Below are positions 12,999 to 25,895 of a DNA stretch of 64,000 nucleotides, one piece after another. This DNA comes from Setophaga petechia. Its lineage: Eukaryota > Chordata > Aves > Passeriformes > Parulidae. The notes under the pieces were generated by a model. It did not search any database. It was not told the DNA's origin and saw only the letters and a program-made list of their open reading frames with translations. A program made the position numbers and the translations under genes. Within the stretch, counting starts at the first letter, position 1. Each line of letters opens with the position of its first letter. The stretch spans positions 31,614,557-31,678,556 of the forward strand of contig JANCRA010000008.1 of the NCBI GenBank assembly GCA_024362935.1, written 5' to 3'.

Positions 12999-15675
12999 CC
13001 ACTCTGACAGTCATGCTCCCACCACCCGAGATTTAACTGCTGAGACCAAAGCCTCTCCACAGGGGGAAGTTCCACTGAACCAATGGGTCCCCCATTTGAC
13101 CCCATCCACACACCATGCTCACACAGACAAGTTTCCCTTGTCCCTTCAGTCCTAAGTATCCCATAGCAAAGTCCCAGACATCTGGCTTCTTTAAGTAATT
13201 TAATTGTGGTGCTGTGGCATAATAACAGCTCAAGCTGGGGGGGCGGGAGGGGGAGGGGGCAGGGGGATCCCAAACAAAAGAATTCCTGGACTTTGATACC
13301 CTTACAGTCTATGCACCCACTCTTCACACTGCCTGAATTTCATACTCCTGCATGTAGCAGCTTTATTTGTGGCAGCAATTCCTCATGTCCACTTGTCTCT
13401 GCTAAGTGCTGTGCAAGAGAGATGTTAAACAGTAATTTATAGCATTTCAGGGACTGATGAGAAGAATGCATTGTAGGCAAGGGGGAAATGCTGAGACTTG
13501 GCAGTGTCCTGGAGATGGAAGCAGCTGCCTGAGAGAAGTGCACTCATGCTCCTTTGGGAGCAGCCCCAGGCAGGGTCTGAGCCATCTCACAACTGAAGCT
13601 GCCCATCTCACCCACATTTTGCCCCAATATGGGAGAATGTCTTTAAAAAACACCTTTTGGCAAAGGAAGAAAACCCACACTGTCTTGCAAAATACCCAAG
13701 ATAAGTTCTGTCAAGAATTATCTCCCAGAAGCAGAAAGACTGCTGCTGGTTGGAGCTAGAAGAGGCAAAGACTAGGGGAGAAGACCAGCTCCTGAACTCC
13801 TTCCAGTAGCTAGAGAAACTGGAAACATGATGTACAGAAGTAAAGGCCCCCAAATTGAATAGTCCACAGGCAGGATTATTAATGTGAAGGAAAGGCATTC
13901 ATCCACAGTCATTATTTGTTTGACAGTGTGACCTGAGAGTTTAAAATAAATGACCTGGGGCTTTCACTCTATTTCCAATAGTCTACCTAAAGGAAAAGAA
14001 GGGGAACTCATATATTTTTTGAAATATTACTAAAATAATGTTGTGAATCACCTTTCACTATCCTTTGCCTGGGATGGAAGACATACAGCTGAACAATGAG
14101 ATGACTTGCTTGCCTGTATTTCCTCCAACACCAAGGTAGTTAGTATTGGAGGAAAAGGTATTATTAACAAAAATTATGGCAGAGAAAATTGAGATGGTCT
14201 TGTGTCTTTGGCATAGGCACTAGAATATTGTCTAGATCTCTTGGGTCAATTGTACAATTTGTTCACATTAATGAAAGTATTATACAGTTGATACCTGACT
14301 TTTAGTAAGACATAAGGTTGTGATGCTTGGCAGGATTGAGCTTAGTTGTTACTTATGCTGGGGATAGCAAGCTCCCATATTATTACAGTATTCAGACTGC
14401 TTATCTTTAACAATTTATAGAAATAACTTGAGGTACTTCTGAGAGAAACCCATGGGATTTAATCATCTAAAGATGAAAAATCCATCCTCTATTCTTTGCT
14501 GATGACAATGACCTCACTGGATTACAGAGGAATAGGTGACAAAAGAGCTAGGAAAAAAGAATGAACACAAAAGCAACCAGACATGAAGATTTCTTACAGA
14601 AGGAGAAAGATATTAGGGATACTTAAATTGCTTGAAGTAACAAAAATATTCCCATCCCTGTCAAGAGGCACTGGAATGTGCTGGACCCCTCAAGCAGTGG
14701 GAAAGTTTAGCACTTGGCTAAGTGTCACTGAGAAATAAATTTAACAAGTAGAAATCCAGTATTACTCAATAGCTGCTCCAGCAACTCAGCCCTGAGTCTA
14801 ACCTCAAGAGATCCCCTGCTCCCACTGCCTCCCCTAAGGCTTCAGAATCAATCATTCTTATATTATCCCTAGCTACATTTCTGCTCTGTTCTTCAGAAGC
14901 CTTGGATGTGCTTTGTAGGTTAAAGCAGCCTTCTGATTCACTCAGCACTGACTCACCCAAGCACTGTCTTTTGCTGCTTCACTGTCTTGGCTGTTGGAAA
15001 GTGGTTTTCCCAAACTTACTTATTCCTATTTTCTGCTTGTTTGCTACCTAATCTCCCTCCTCATTTGCTTCCTCCATTCTGCAGCCTCTTCCTGACACCT
15101 TGTTCACAACAAAGGTGAAGAAGAGGGCTTGAGTACTGCTCTTATCTCCTGTATTTGTTCTCTCTCCCTCAAATTGAGTAGTTACAGTTTCTCCGATCTT
15201 TTCCTTAATTTCCCATTTCCTAGCTCTCAGAACAGTTTGGTTGTTCCCCTCAGGAACATCACGCAACAGTCTCTATCCTCCTTGAACGGAGATGTCTGAA
15301 AGCAGCGTCCTGCCTTGGCAGAGGCCTTATTAACCTCAAACGCTGCCTGAATACTTTGTGTCTCTGTCTTTGATCACACCTGATGGCAGCTGTCTGCTGG
15401 TTTTGGCTGCTGTTCTGAATCCCCTTTTGTTGTCTCCTGCCTTCTTTCTGAAAACATACTACTAAAGTAGCCATCCCTCAGCCTGCATTTATAAGGATTA
15501 TTCCTGCTGGAGCATAATACTTCACAGATCATTCTCTTGCATTTAATTGTTTCCAGACTGCTTCTCCAGTTTGTAACTATAAGCTTGAATTTTGATTTTG
15601 TCCTCCAGTGTACGTATTCTGGGAAGCCTGGCATCTGCAATTGTAATGAGTGTGATCATATCTATTCTGGGATAT
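12999..15675. other. Intergenic, no gene seen
   Basis: No exon, RNA gene or recognised repeat apart from the G-rich tract at 13237-13266. Open frames are short, and those over 13206-13759 translate without resemblance to known proteins. Confidence 0.55.
13237..13266 (+). repeat. G-rich tract with G-quadruplex pattern
   Basis: Five G-runs (G7, G3, G5, G5, G5) are separated by spacers of one or two bases. This satisfies the common G-quadruplex pattern of four runs of at least three G with loops of 1-7. It stands out from surroundings of ordinary base composition. It lies about 240 bp downstream of the LTR and is not part of a CpG island. Confidence 0.85.
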
Positions 15676-15795
15676 TAAATATCATCTAGGATATTAAAGT
15701 ATATATTGAATAATACCAGATCCAAGGCTGAGCCCTGCAAAATCATGCTTGACCATTTTCTTATCTTTTGATAATGAGCCACTTGGGAACTACTT
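15676..15795 (-). mobile_element. CR1 reverse transcriptase fragment
   Basis: On the minus strand a frame reads LQGSALDLVLFNIYFNILDD. It aligns with the CR1 reverse transcriptase motif PQGSVLGPVLFNIFINDLDD, which includes the region just before the catalytic FADD box. The DNA also matches the CR1 stretch CAGGGCTCAG...CTGGT..T.TTCAATAT. The FADD box and everything 3' of it are missing, so it is an isolated internal remnant, unusual for a family whose copies are normally 3' ends. The upstream side of the fragment is too diverged to delimit. Confidence 0.65.
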
Positions 15796-16418
15796 AACTG
15801 AGTACAATTTTCAAGATTCTGTAGGGGTTTCATCCAGCATGGTTTGCTTTCTCCCTTTGAACTGAAATAATATTTTGCTATGAGAAGATAATAGGCCAAG
15901 TGATACTGGAATGAAAAAATGCTGTCTTGGAAGAAGCCAAAGTCTCCTTTCATGTGCTGGTGGGTTGTGCTAGGTGTTGTAGACTGCAGTGTCACACTTG
16001 AATGCACACAAATGCCACTCACCCCTGGGGCATGCCATGGGTTCTGTGCTCACAGCAGGGTGGGGAACATGAATGGACACCAGTAGGGCACCAACAGCAC
16101 CAACAACACGTGTGCCATGGTTCCTGCTCACTGCAGTGTGTGTCTGCTGGGGAACTGAGCAAAAGGCTAATGTACTACAGGGATCCTAAGGAACCACTGT
16201 TCTGTCTGCTGTGTGAATGGTTCCTGGAGCCAGCCCTTTTTTCAGCTCTCCAAAATGCATGGTGTATATTTCACAGCCTTGTGAAGATTTGTGCTCTAAA
16301 TGTCTGTGAAGTTGTGTGCAGTGAATCATGTCTTCTACTGGCCTGGCCTGCTGACTCTCCTTCTGGACAGTAAAAGGGAGAAATTCTCCCAGGTTTTCTC
16401 TGGAAATTAATATCTCTA

Positions 16419-16452
<34 letters not shown>

Positions 16453-19400
16453 AAAAGAAAAGTGCTTAGATTTTTTGGCAAAAAAGTACAAAAAGTTTCA
16501 AGAGCTGGAAAGAAAAAATTATACTAAGGTCACTCAGACACTGACACACTGACACAGACTGTCTAAACATAATCTAAGTCCCTGGAGTCCCTGTTACTTG
16601 CAAATGAGTTAACAAATAGACGAGTTATTGTAACTCTATTTATCAGGTTTCTGAGGAGCATGTTTTGCTGGAGGACTGACACTGCAGCAATATCCAGAGC
16701 AAAACTTTTCAAGTATTCCAAATGCAGATGAACACTCACTTTCCCAAACTGACGAGTGTCAGCCACTTTTTTCTACATTCTCTTTCAATACTGTCTCCAC
16801 CTCAGAGTCTTCTGCCCTTCCTTCATCACTTCTTCCCCTCCTTTTTTTTCCGTGTAGATTATCCCATCAAATGTAATCTTCACTCCCAAAATAGCCTCAG
16901 AGGGGCTATTTAGAGCCCTCAAAGCAGGGCACTAACTACCCCTGTGATCTGCAACTTTCTGTATCCTGAAAATCTTTCTAGTGCTGGAACAGGAGGAGAT
17001 GTGAATAGGGCAGAGCTGTTTCAGACACAGAAAATGGCCAACTCATCTCTCCTGCTGCTTGTGGAGGTGTTGGTAATTTAAGGTAAGTTGAATTAAAACA
17101 TCCCCAAAACTTCTAAATGGGAATATTTTTTACACTTCTTTTTCATTAGGAATGGCTTTTAGTATTTGGAGATAAAACATCAGAATGCTTGACTTTTTCC
17201 TGGATTAGAAATCTTAATAAACTAAGGGGAAGAAGAGTAATGTTGGAGTAATTTGAAGAAGCTGATGTAGAAGTTGTCTCCTTTTGCTTGATCCACCCTT
17301 GTTTTTGACATTTCCCCAGGCTCCCCTGCTTTTTGTTGACCGATTTTTAGAAAATGGGTGGTGGCTTTTTCTGAGAACAGCATCAGATGTGGTTACATGA
17401 AAAGTATGCAGGTGAGAGTTTTGCAGTGGATGCAAAATTGATTGGGGCTTTTATTCTTGGTGTGGGGTGGGTCTTTATAAGCAAACAGGTGAAAAGAACT
17501 TACTGTGTTTCAGAGCATCTCGACAAGTATGAGAAAAAAATACTTCTTGTGGGTACAGAAGGCAAAACCCCAGATATGCTACAAAACAAAGCAGGGAGGA
17601 AGTCTCTTTGTTAGGCTGATGCTTGAGATCAGTAAGCAGCAAAGACAAACTGCCAGGGCAAAATCCTGCTGCCCCAAAGAGAAAGATGGAGCAGGGGGAT
17701 GGGAAACCTGGGCATCCATGTGAGGTGGACTGTTTTTGTCTGTGTTAATTTATCCTGTCTCAAGGGAAAGGGCACTGTGCTCCCCTGGGGAACAGGTCTC
17801 AGGAGGAACATCACATGCTGGGAGCAGTGCAGGTGAGGCTGCTGTCAAGGGACAATGTGGCAAATGGGAAGGAATCAAAGCAACTCCTCTTTGTGCATCT
17901 GCAATGGAGGCTGAGTCATTTCCATTCATCACTAGCCCGACTGGTGTGTTAATTCTGGTGACAGTTGTTTTCTGGAGAGAGGACAGCTTTTGATGCCTTT
18001 TAATTCCTGAAAATAAAAGAAAAAAGGGCTGTCAAGGTAACAGGCATCCGGAGAGGCTGACTGAAAACAGTGGGTAAGGAAATAGCTTTAAGTCCCAGGG
18101 AAATGCAGCATAAAAGGGAGCTGCCACCATAACCAGGACAGTGTGGCTTGCTCCTTCACATTTCTGAAGAAGCAGCAAACAGCTAAAACTTCCGATGCCC
18201 AGGTTACAAATGACCTCCAACTGCAGGACAACTCAGGAGAGTTAGAGCTGCAATATGTGCTCTGTGATTCTTCTTGCTGGGCTGTCTTTCTGATTTGAGT
18301 ATTCATATCTGTATTTGTAGCATCATTCATCTTGCAGCTTATTCTAGTCAAGCCCAAAAACCTTCCTGAAGAGAGCAGAAGCCTCTTCTGGCCCCAGTCC
18401 TCAGAGACTGACAGGCTCCACAGCACCCTGGGGCAGTTTAGCCATTGACTTTACAAGGGCTCAGGATTTCTTCCAACCACTTCCTGCTGTTTCAAGGAAA
18501 CCATGGGCAGTGGCTGCCCATTGCCAGCAGTAGGCCTTGCCAGGAATCTTTAAGACAAGCTACACCTTGTGGGTGTCTTTCCTTCAGCACTTCTCCTTTC
18601 CTTCACCCCCAGCAGTCATTTCACAGGCTGGCCCCACCAACCTCTGCAAGCTCAGGGGTTCCTAGCTCTAACCCTGGGAGGCAGTGCCAGGAGAGGTCCC
18701 AGCCTCCTGTGCCAGCATCCCTTCCCTCCAGACTGATGCTTCTCCTCTGCAGCTTTCATGTCCCTTACTATTCCTCTTTTCATACCTCTGTCTCTCATTG
18801 ATCCCCTCTTCTTCTCTGCTTCCCCTCATCACCCAATAATGGTGTTTCTCTCTTTTCATCACTTTCTCCATCTACTCAGCACCATGGCAGGAGGGCCATA
18901 CTGAGGCAGAGGGATGCTTTTGTTGAGTACCATCCAATCAGAGATGGTCCTTGCCTGAAAAAAACATTTCAAATAAGCAAAGCAAGAAAAAGACTGAGGG
19001 AGGATGTCTAGAAAGGAGGAGTGGCTTCCCCAAGGCTGTCCAGCAGGGCCAAAACCAAGTCCTCTTCTCTTGCCTGTTGGACCACGCTGTCATGTCCGTG
19101 GGGATTTGAACAAATGTAATTTTAAAGCAAAGCCAAGTTTGAGAGGGGCCTGTTGGGAATGGAGTTCCTTAAGGAATCTTGCTGCTGTGGAAGAGGAGCT
19201 ACCCAGCAGGCAAACCACAATGCCCCACTAAAAACCAGTCCTGGGATGCTCTTGGCTTCAACCACACCCACCTAGGAAAACACAGCTTCCCAACTCTGGC
19301 AAGGCAGCAACTCACAGGTTGTGCAACCAAGACACCTGAGGTGACATCGAGGGGGAGGCCTGAGTGGGTGGGATGCAGCACCACTTTGCAGGTACCCTGC

Positions 19401-22331
19401 ACCCAGAGGAAAGGTGTGCCTGAGCTGGGAAGGGTCTTTTCACCTTCCTGTGATGACCAAAGTGCTGCCATAGGATTTGCTAGTGGACATGGCCTGGGCT
19501 GGGGTGAAATCAGGTGCTTCATATGGACTCGTCCCATCGTTAGTTCAAGTTGTGCAGTGCCTTGCAGACACCCGCTGGAGAGCTTTAAAAAATCCCAACA
19601 TTAAAACTAGAGAAGAGCTCATTATATCTGTGACTCATCTTCCGGAAGCTGCTGTGAGCACGGCTGCTGTGCTGGGAGTCTCACTTCCATGGGTGTGGTG
19701 ACACGTGCAGTTACAAGACTGAGAAATTGTGCTCAGCTCAGGTTTACTGTCATTACATTCTAACTTCTGGTAGCAGAGCTGTAGGGGACTGCCTGTGCTA
19801 GGCCCCACAGTGGACAGACATATTCCTGAGTGGACTGCTAAGACAGCTGGGCTGTGCAAGGCTCAGACACTACCTAAAGCCAAATGATGTCAAGTTTTGT
19901 ACAAGTCTAGAGCAAATTAGTTTGTAGGTCAGGTCCTCTCCTAAACTGAGGGACCTCACACAAAGGAGTCAACTTGCTTTATAAAGTTCAAGATACACAG
20001 TGACAGGACAGACCAGTATGATGCCGAATTAGGAGTGACAGAGATACTCAAATAATATGCCTATTGTTGGCAGACAGCAAGTTTTACTTTGGTGATGTTC
20101 TGTTGTACACCAGATGATCAGGAAGGTCCTTAGGTTTGGTAGTGCACCAAAGACTGTGACTCAGATGAGTGTGACTGTGAGAATCATGTACCTGCCAAGG
20201 CATCTGCCCATGGGACAATTGCCATCACCTATGGTTTCCAGCTTGTCCATGTGTCCATTGCTATGGGCCACCCCAGCGTGGGTGAGAAAGTGATGTCACT
20301 GCCACCGTGCTAAAAGAAGAATTAGTTCCATCAACACACGACAGTGAGAGAGCCTGGGGGTTTCCTCCTGTCACACTGTCCCTGGGGTGAAAAGGAGTTG
20401 CTCTGCAGTCCAAGCAGGGTGAGCTGTTCCCCGGCTCTACCTCTGCCACCAGAAAACATTCCCATTCATATGCAAAACTTTTAACACCCCGGGCTGACAG
20501 AGCTGCCGCTGCTGTGCAGTTATGGCACTCAGCAACAGGGCAGGGTGCATTTCAAGCTTGTCCTGCTTCCTCTGCTCTCAAAATCAACTTCTCTCTCAGC
20601 AGTTAAGACACCCCACCTAAAAGCTCATCTCAAAGGCTGACTGTAAAAACAGGAGGCGTCATTTCTATGAATGAGATTGTTTTCGTAAGTGCAGATGCGG
20701 AAGTTGTTACCACCAAAATATTTAGGAAACTGCTGAAAGGAAACAGTCGAGCTGTAGCACAGGAACAGGTTCAAGCACTCAGCTCTGGCTGCACCCTGAG
20801 CTGCATCCCTGCCACGATGCAGAACTCCCAAGAAGATTTGACTGCACTCGGAGAAGAAGATGATTCCTTTGGGGAAGGTAAACTAATCTTTTATTAAACT
20901 AATCCTTCTCCTACTCAGACTAGAGACCAGTTACTAGCCTGGGTGGTATTTCTTGTATAAATCTGAAGTTGTCTGTGGGCTTCAAGGTCACAGGGTGACC
21001 AGACTCTTTTCTCCTTAGAGAATGGAGAACAAAGGGACCATAGATACAATAAAAATACTTTCACACTGGTTCAGCAACTTCAAGGAAGTTACTGCAGAAG
21101 AAAGCTGGGGGGACACCCAGTGTGTTTTCTACAGTGGCTGCACTGTGCAAAGTAGCAAAGTAGCACATTGGGCATTCAACAGCACAGGTGCAGCTGTTGT
21201 TAAAGTAGTAGGGGCTCTTTACAGGGACTGCTTAAATTATCTGAGCAGAATTCGCATCCTCCTCTCCAACTGACACAACCTGTGGCCAGTGTGATAATTT
21301 CTTATCCCTAAAACTGCTTCTGCTGGGTGTCCTTGTTGCTTGCATCCTGTACCATCATTTACATGTGTATTGAGAACTATCAAGTCAAAATAGCAGAAAC
21401 TCAGATAAGAGGGTCCAGAGGAGGAGGAGGAAGAATCTGGCCCATGGTGTTCAATTTCTGCTGTTGAGGAGCTGTTGCTCGCTGCTCCCCTTTGCACTTG
21501 AGCCAGGGGGAGAACTTGCTCATGCAAATCTTCTCCCGGCCCCCAGCCCTCCACAGTTTCTAAGGGAGTTGAAGGCACAAAGAGCTGCCTGGATCCACTC
21601 CAAAGACTGTGAACCTTTAAACTCACTTTCAGCACAGCTTCAGCAAGCCTCATTTAAACAAAGCTCAGCTGCGGTTGGTATGGAAAACTTAGCAGTGAAT
21701 AGTGCCAAATCAAGTTATCTGAGCCCCAGTGAAAGGCATCAGCTCAGAAAAGAAAGCAGTCTCAATGATGTTCTCTCCGTACTCAAATACATTTCTCACG
21801 TCTCTGTGCCCCCACTTCTCACCCTGTATCCCAGTCTGGGCTCAGAAGGGCAATGAATTTGCTGACAGGAGAGGTCAGTGCATTTGCATTGTGGAAGAAA
21901 TCCTGGTAGTCCAGGAAACACCTCATGCCAGTGGGCAAATCAACTGGCACTGAAAGTACCCCATTGCATTTGCTGCATCCTGCATTCAACACAAGTGGAT
22001 GCTGCTTCCCAGGATAATCATCCACGTGCTCTGACTTGATATGGACATTTGCAATTGCTCTGAAGAGCCAGTGGGTTTTTAAGCTTCTTTGCTGTTTCTG
22101 AAACCTTTAGCTCATGTTCTTAATCAGAAATATGGAAGGGAAGGAGAGAAATGTGGGCAGGTTAGTCGACATATATATTGTGTTATCTGAAGGGAATGAT
22201 ACACCACTTCAAAAATCTGTTCCAGCCTCTCAGCTAAGTTGTTTCTGGCAGGGCTGATCTGGTAACAGCTAGAGGAGGCTTTGCTTTTTCAAATACAGGA
22301 ACATTTTAAAAACCTCTCCATGACCCTTCTT
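15796..22331. other. Intergenic, no gene seen
   Basis: About 6.5 kb with no recognisable gene on either strand. It includes the A29 tract at 16422-16450. Many open frames of 60-140 codons occur, as expected in moderately GC-rich DNA (for example 18445-18801 and 19179-19604), but none has familiar domains, consistent splice borders or low-complexity-free conserved-looking sequence. Confidence 0.55.
16422..16450 (+). repeat. A29 homopolymer and A-rich extension
   Basis: Twenty-nine consecutive A are followed by GAAAAAGAAAAG to about 16462. I see no poly(A) signal at a suitable distance upstream and no retrogene sequence next to it, so it is best called a homopolymer or microsatellite. Its length makes it prone to sequencing and replication slippage. 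Confidence 0.9.
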
Positions 22332-22401
22332 GGAGCAGGAGGTTGGAACAGATGATCTTCTGAGGTCCCACCCTACCTAAGGTATTCTACGAGTCTATGA
22401 G
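22332..22401 (+). mobile_element. CR1 LINE 3'-terminal fragment
   Basis: This is the last 70 bp of a CR1 element: GGAGCAGGAGGTTGGAACAG, then GATGATCTTCTGAGGTCCCA, ending with degenerate ATTCTACGAGTCTATGAG octamers. No coding part remains. It has the same orientation as the CR1 at 893-1657 and opposite orientation to the copies at 24988, 40940 and 44673. Confidence 0.88.
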
Positions 22402-22639
22402 TTGGTGACATCCTCTTCAACTCACCTACACATAACCGGGAACAGTGGTATCCCAGCTGCTCTCTCAGACAGGGATTGTTGGCTCCCGAACCTGCCAGCT
22501 GGAGAGCCCAAACAACACAGGCACAGTGCTAGACTTCCCCTTCAGTCCCCTCTCCCTTCTCTTGAATGGGTTAGCAAGGAAACATTAACTTTTTGGCTGC
22601 TATTTCTGGAGCGCTGCTGACCCTGGACAACCCAGTGCA

Positions 22640-22735
22640 CTCCCTGGGGCTGGGTGGGATCCGGGCGGGAGGAGCGGGGCCCGTTTCGGTCACAGGGCAG
22701 CCCCGCCCCGCTCATGCTGCAGCCTCAGGCGCCAG
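22640..22735. promoter_or_regulatory. Small GC-rich patch with GC boxes, candidate regulatory element
   Basis: About 95 bp are markedly GC-rich compared with their surroundings. They contain CCCCGCCCCGC (an Sp1-type GC box), GGGCGGGAGG and several CpG dinucleotides, in a region that otherwise has few CpGs. It is too short to count as a conventional CpG island, and no obvious first exon with a donor site follows on either strand. It could be a weak promoter, an enhancer or a remnant. I looked for a CARMIL1-like first exon, since that gene is the expected upstream neighbour, and did not find one. Confidence 0.3.
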
Positions 22736-22767
22736 CCAAAATTTAGTTACAGCCAAAACTTAGTCGC
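22734..22767 (+). repeat. 17-bp tandem duplication
   Basis: AGCCAAAATTTAGTTAC is followed directly by AGCCAAAACTTAGTCGC, which is 14 of 17 bases identical. The three differences are all transitions. It adjoins the GC-rich patch. Confidence 0.85.
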
Positions 22768-24987
22768 AGATTTTCAGGCCAGATGGAGGCACTTGTCAGG
22801 CACTGAACTCCCAGCTCAGTGCAGACCTCAGCTCTTAGGGTATGACCTATTTTTTATTATTTTCCATATCCACCTTGATTTGGAAAGTGATGATGGCAAA
22901 TCTCTGTCCACCTTTTAAACTCATCCCAAGGCTTAGATACCATCACAGTTAAAGACAGCTACATTTTAATTCTTCTAGCACTGATCTGTCTCTACTTTTT
23001 TGGAGTTAGTTTCCGTCCTGTCCAGGAGAGCTAGGATCTCATTATTGCTTGTGCATATAAAAATCTCTACATATAACAGGCATATAACTATCTATAGGCC
23101 ATATTCAGACCACCCTCATCCTTTGCCAAGCAGACTGTTATTAATGACTGTTTCCTTATAAAGTTTTAATCTGCTAAGCATTTTCATGGTTTTTGAGACC
23201 AGTCCCTTGGAGAGATGTGGACACCAACATGGAGCCCAGTGCTCCTAAACTGTCAGACCAGGGACAAATCCAGAAGTTACATGATGTGTTTACTCATACT
23301 TCTTAAGTATATGTATAATTTATCAGGATCAGTTCAGGATCTGCTTTCAGGTTGCAGCATCACATGAGGGTCTGCTCTTCTCAGATTTTTCTCTTTAATC
23401 CACAAGTCTTTCAGAGTCAAATTTCTCAGGACAAAGTCAATGTTATCCTGTCAGGATGGCTTATCTCCCTTGCTCCCAGCTATGCCCATACTAAAACCAG
23501 ATGAATCACCTCACTTCCTCAAGTAGCCTATTTTCCACTTCTCCAGACATTGTGCCATCTGTGCCATACTCAGTCAATCACTGTTTAAAGTTCCCTTTCA
23601 GATCACTGACATAAAAATAGTTCAATCCCATGGAGGAGAACCGATCTTTGTCTGTCCTCTTTAGAAACTGGCATCTTTGATGATTTCTCAGCTGGGTTAT
23701 GTGTGTAAAGACCTCATGCGGTACCAAGTACTGTTTCTTACTAAAGTCTGAATACACTATCAATACAATTATTTTTCTCTAAAATCCTAATGATTGCCAC
23801 TGATTGTACTCCATCTCCTTTAATTTTGCTTATATGACTTCACTATCAGCTATTCCCTGACGAGGCCAAGACCGCTGCCAGGCTATCACATTATTAGTAG
23901 CACAACATTATTTACAGCTCCCTGGAATTACTCTGGTGTTGCAAGTTTTCTGAAATATCAACAAGTTCCTAGGATAACTCTTCTCAAAATTAAAGTTTTA
24001 ACTGTCTTCTGGGAAAGATCAAGGGGGGAATATTTTCCCATTGATATAGACTGTCAGATGGCACTGATATTTTCCCACATTCAAACCAAAACATTTGTTG
24101 AAAACTTCTGTGTTTTCTTCAGCATAATCCATAATGCCACAATTTTTACTTGTGCTTCAATAGGCATTGCTTTTCTTTTTACCTTGAAACTGCAAGTCAC
24201 AAAGCTGGATGTGACAAAATAGGCTAGAACTATCCTCACAAAAATGCAACAGGTATTCAAAGCTTCAAAATGTTCAACCTCAAAGAAACTTTGTTGGCTC
24301 TTTCCCTTGTTTTGTAATAACAGCGCCTTGCACTGACATGGTGCTCTCTCCTTCAGAGGTTTTGCAGAGATTTTTTTGCAGTGACTCTGCTTACATTCAG
24401 TGAAGAACTCCCTCTCCTCTGCAACGTGATCAGTGTTAAACAGGTCACAGCTGTAGTGTGGAAAAGTTTAAAAAATAAATTATTTTAGCCTTTTGAAAGC
24501 ACAGGGAGTGATAGGTTTAATTTCTTTTAAGCCCTACTTACTATGTTAACTCAAAGCAAGTGTCTTCAGTTACTTTTACAATTTTGTTAGTTCAAATACC
24601 CACTTTGGGCAAAATGCTCTTTAATTTTTAGTGACTCTAAGTGCCTGGGATTCTGAAGTTATATTTCATTAAAAAGAAATCCCTTCCACTAGCACTAGGC
24701 TTCCTCTCATCACTGCAGCCTGCAGTGATGGTGTGGATTTTCTCTGACTCTGTCTAAGATGAGGAGCCAAGCCCAGAGAGTGAGGGGGATTTGAGCACAA
24801 GTCATCTCTCTTGGCAGACCCTGGTTTCCCTGGGAGGAGAGCTGAGGGCTCACACAGAGGTGTGATGCCACTGCACCTGCACAGCCTCTGACTGGGACCA
24901 GAGGCTCAGCACAGCAGGACCTCCTGGATCAAGCAGACACATCCATAAGCAGATTTTGCAAGCAGTCAGCAAACATGGCCAGCACAT

Positions 24988-25895
24988 GACAGAATCATAG
25001 GATATGCTGACTTGGAAGGGATCCATCAGGATCATCGAGTCCAGCTCCTGGCCCTGTACAGGATACCTTGAGTATGACTCAAGTGCCCAAGAGTATTGTT
25101 CAAATGCCTCTTGAACCCTGTCAGGCTGGTGCTGTGACCTCTTCCCTGGGGAGCCTGTTCCAGTGTCCAACCACCCTCTGGGTGAAGAATCTTTTCTTGA
25201 TATCCTGCCTAAACCTCCACTCACTCAACTTCATTCAGTTTCCTTGGGTCCTGTCATTGGTCACCACAGAGAAGAGGTCAGAGCCTGACCCTCCTCTTCC
25301 CCACACAAGGAAGTTGTGACTGCAATGAGCTCTCCCCTCAGTCTCCTCTTCTCCAGGCTGAACAGAACAAGTGACCTCAGGTGTTCCTCACATGGCTTCC
25401 CCTCAAGGCCCTTCACCATCTTTATAGTCCTCCTTTGGACACTCTCTAACAGTTTAATATCTTTTTTATATCGTGGTACCCAAAACTGCCCCCAGCACTG
25501 GAGGTGAGGCTGCCCCAGTGCAGAGCAGAGCACGACAGTCCCCTCCCTTGCCTGGCTGGTGATGCTGTGCCTGATGGCCCCCAGGACAGGCTTGGCTCTC
25601 CTGGCTGCCTGGGCACTGCTCAGATTCAACTTGCCATCAACCAGGTCCCTTTCCACAGTGCTTCTCTCCAGCCTCTCCTTCTCCAGGGTTGCCCCATCCA
25701 AGGTCCAGAATCCAGCACTTGCCCTTGTTGAACTTCTTACAGTTGGTAATTGCCCAGTCCTCTAATTTGTCAGGGTCTCTCTGCAGGGCCTGTCTGCTCT
25801 TGAGGGAGTCAACAGCTCCTCCCAATTTAGTGTTGCTGGCAAACTTGCTTGGTATTCCTTCAAGAATTAGGTCCAAATATTTTGTTAGCACTGAC
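24988..25895 (-). mobile_element. 5'-truncated CR1 LINE, inverted
   Basis: On the minus strand this is a CR1 copy of about 900 bp. The 3' end is at the left (AGAATCATAGG, the inverted octamer terminus, then TTGGAAGGGATCC). Moving into ORF2, one frame reads SKFASNTKLGGAVDSLKS and DKLEDWAITNCKKFNKGKC. Another reads YKKDIKLLESVQRRTIKMVKGLE and LVLFSLEKRRLRGELI. These are the post-FADD and C-terminal parts of the CR1 polymerase. The catalytic pair itself is altered (SN where DD is expected), and frameshifts separate the blocks, so it is inactive. It is the longest CR1 copy in the window. Confidence 0.95.

Larger units (their letters stand above)
22402..24987. other. Intergenic, no gene seen; GC-rich patch near its left end
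   Basis: No exon or RNA gene is recognised. The left end holds a short GC-rich patch (about 22640-22735) with GC-box-like sequences and an adjacent tandem duplication, described separately. The remainder, 22850-24800, is AT-rich and without recognised repeats. Confidence 0.55.

Noticed and set aside
16422..16450. Poly(A) tail of a processed retrogene.
   Set aside because: No coding remnant, polyadenylation signal or target duplication was found beside the A29 tract.
22640..22735. Possible CARMIL1 first exon, since that gene is the expected upstream neighbour.
   Set aside because: Neither strand offers a start with the expected N-terminal sequence and a donor site.
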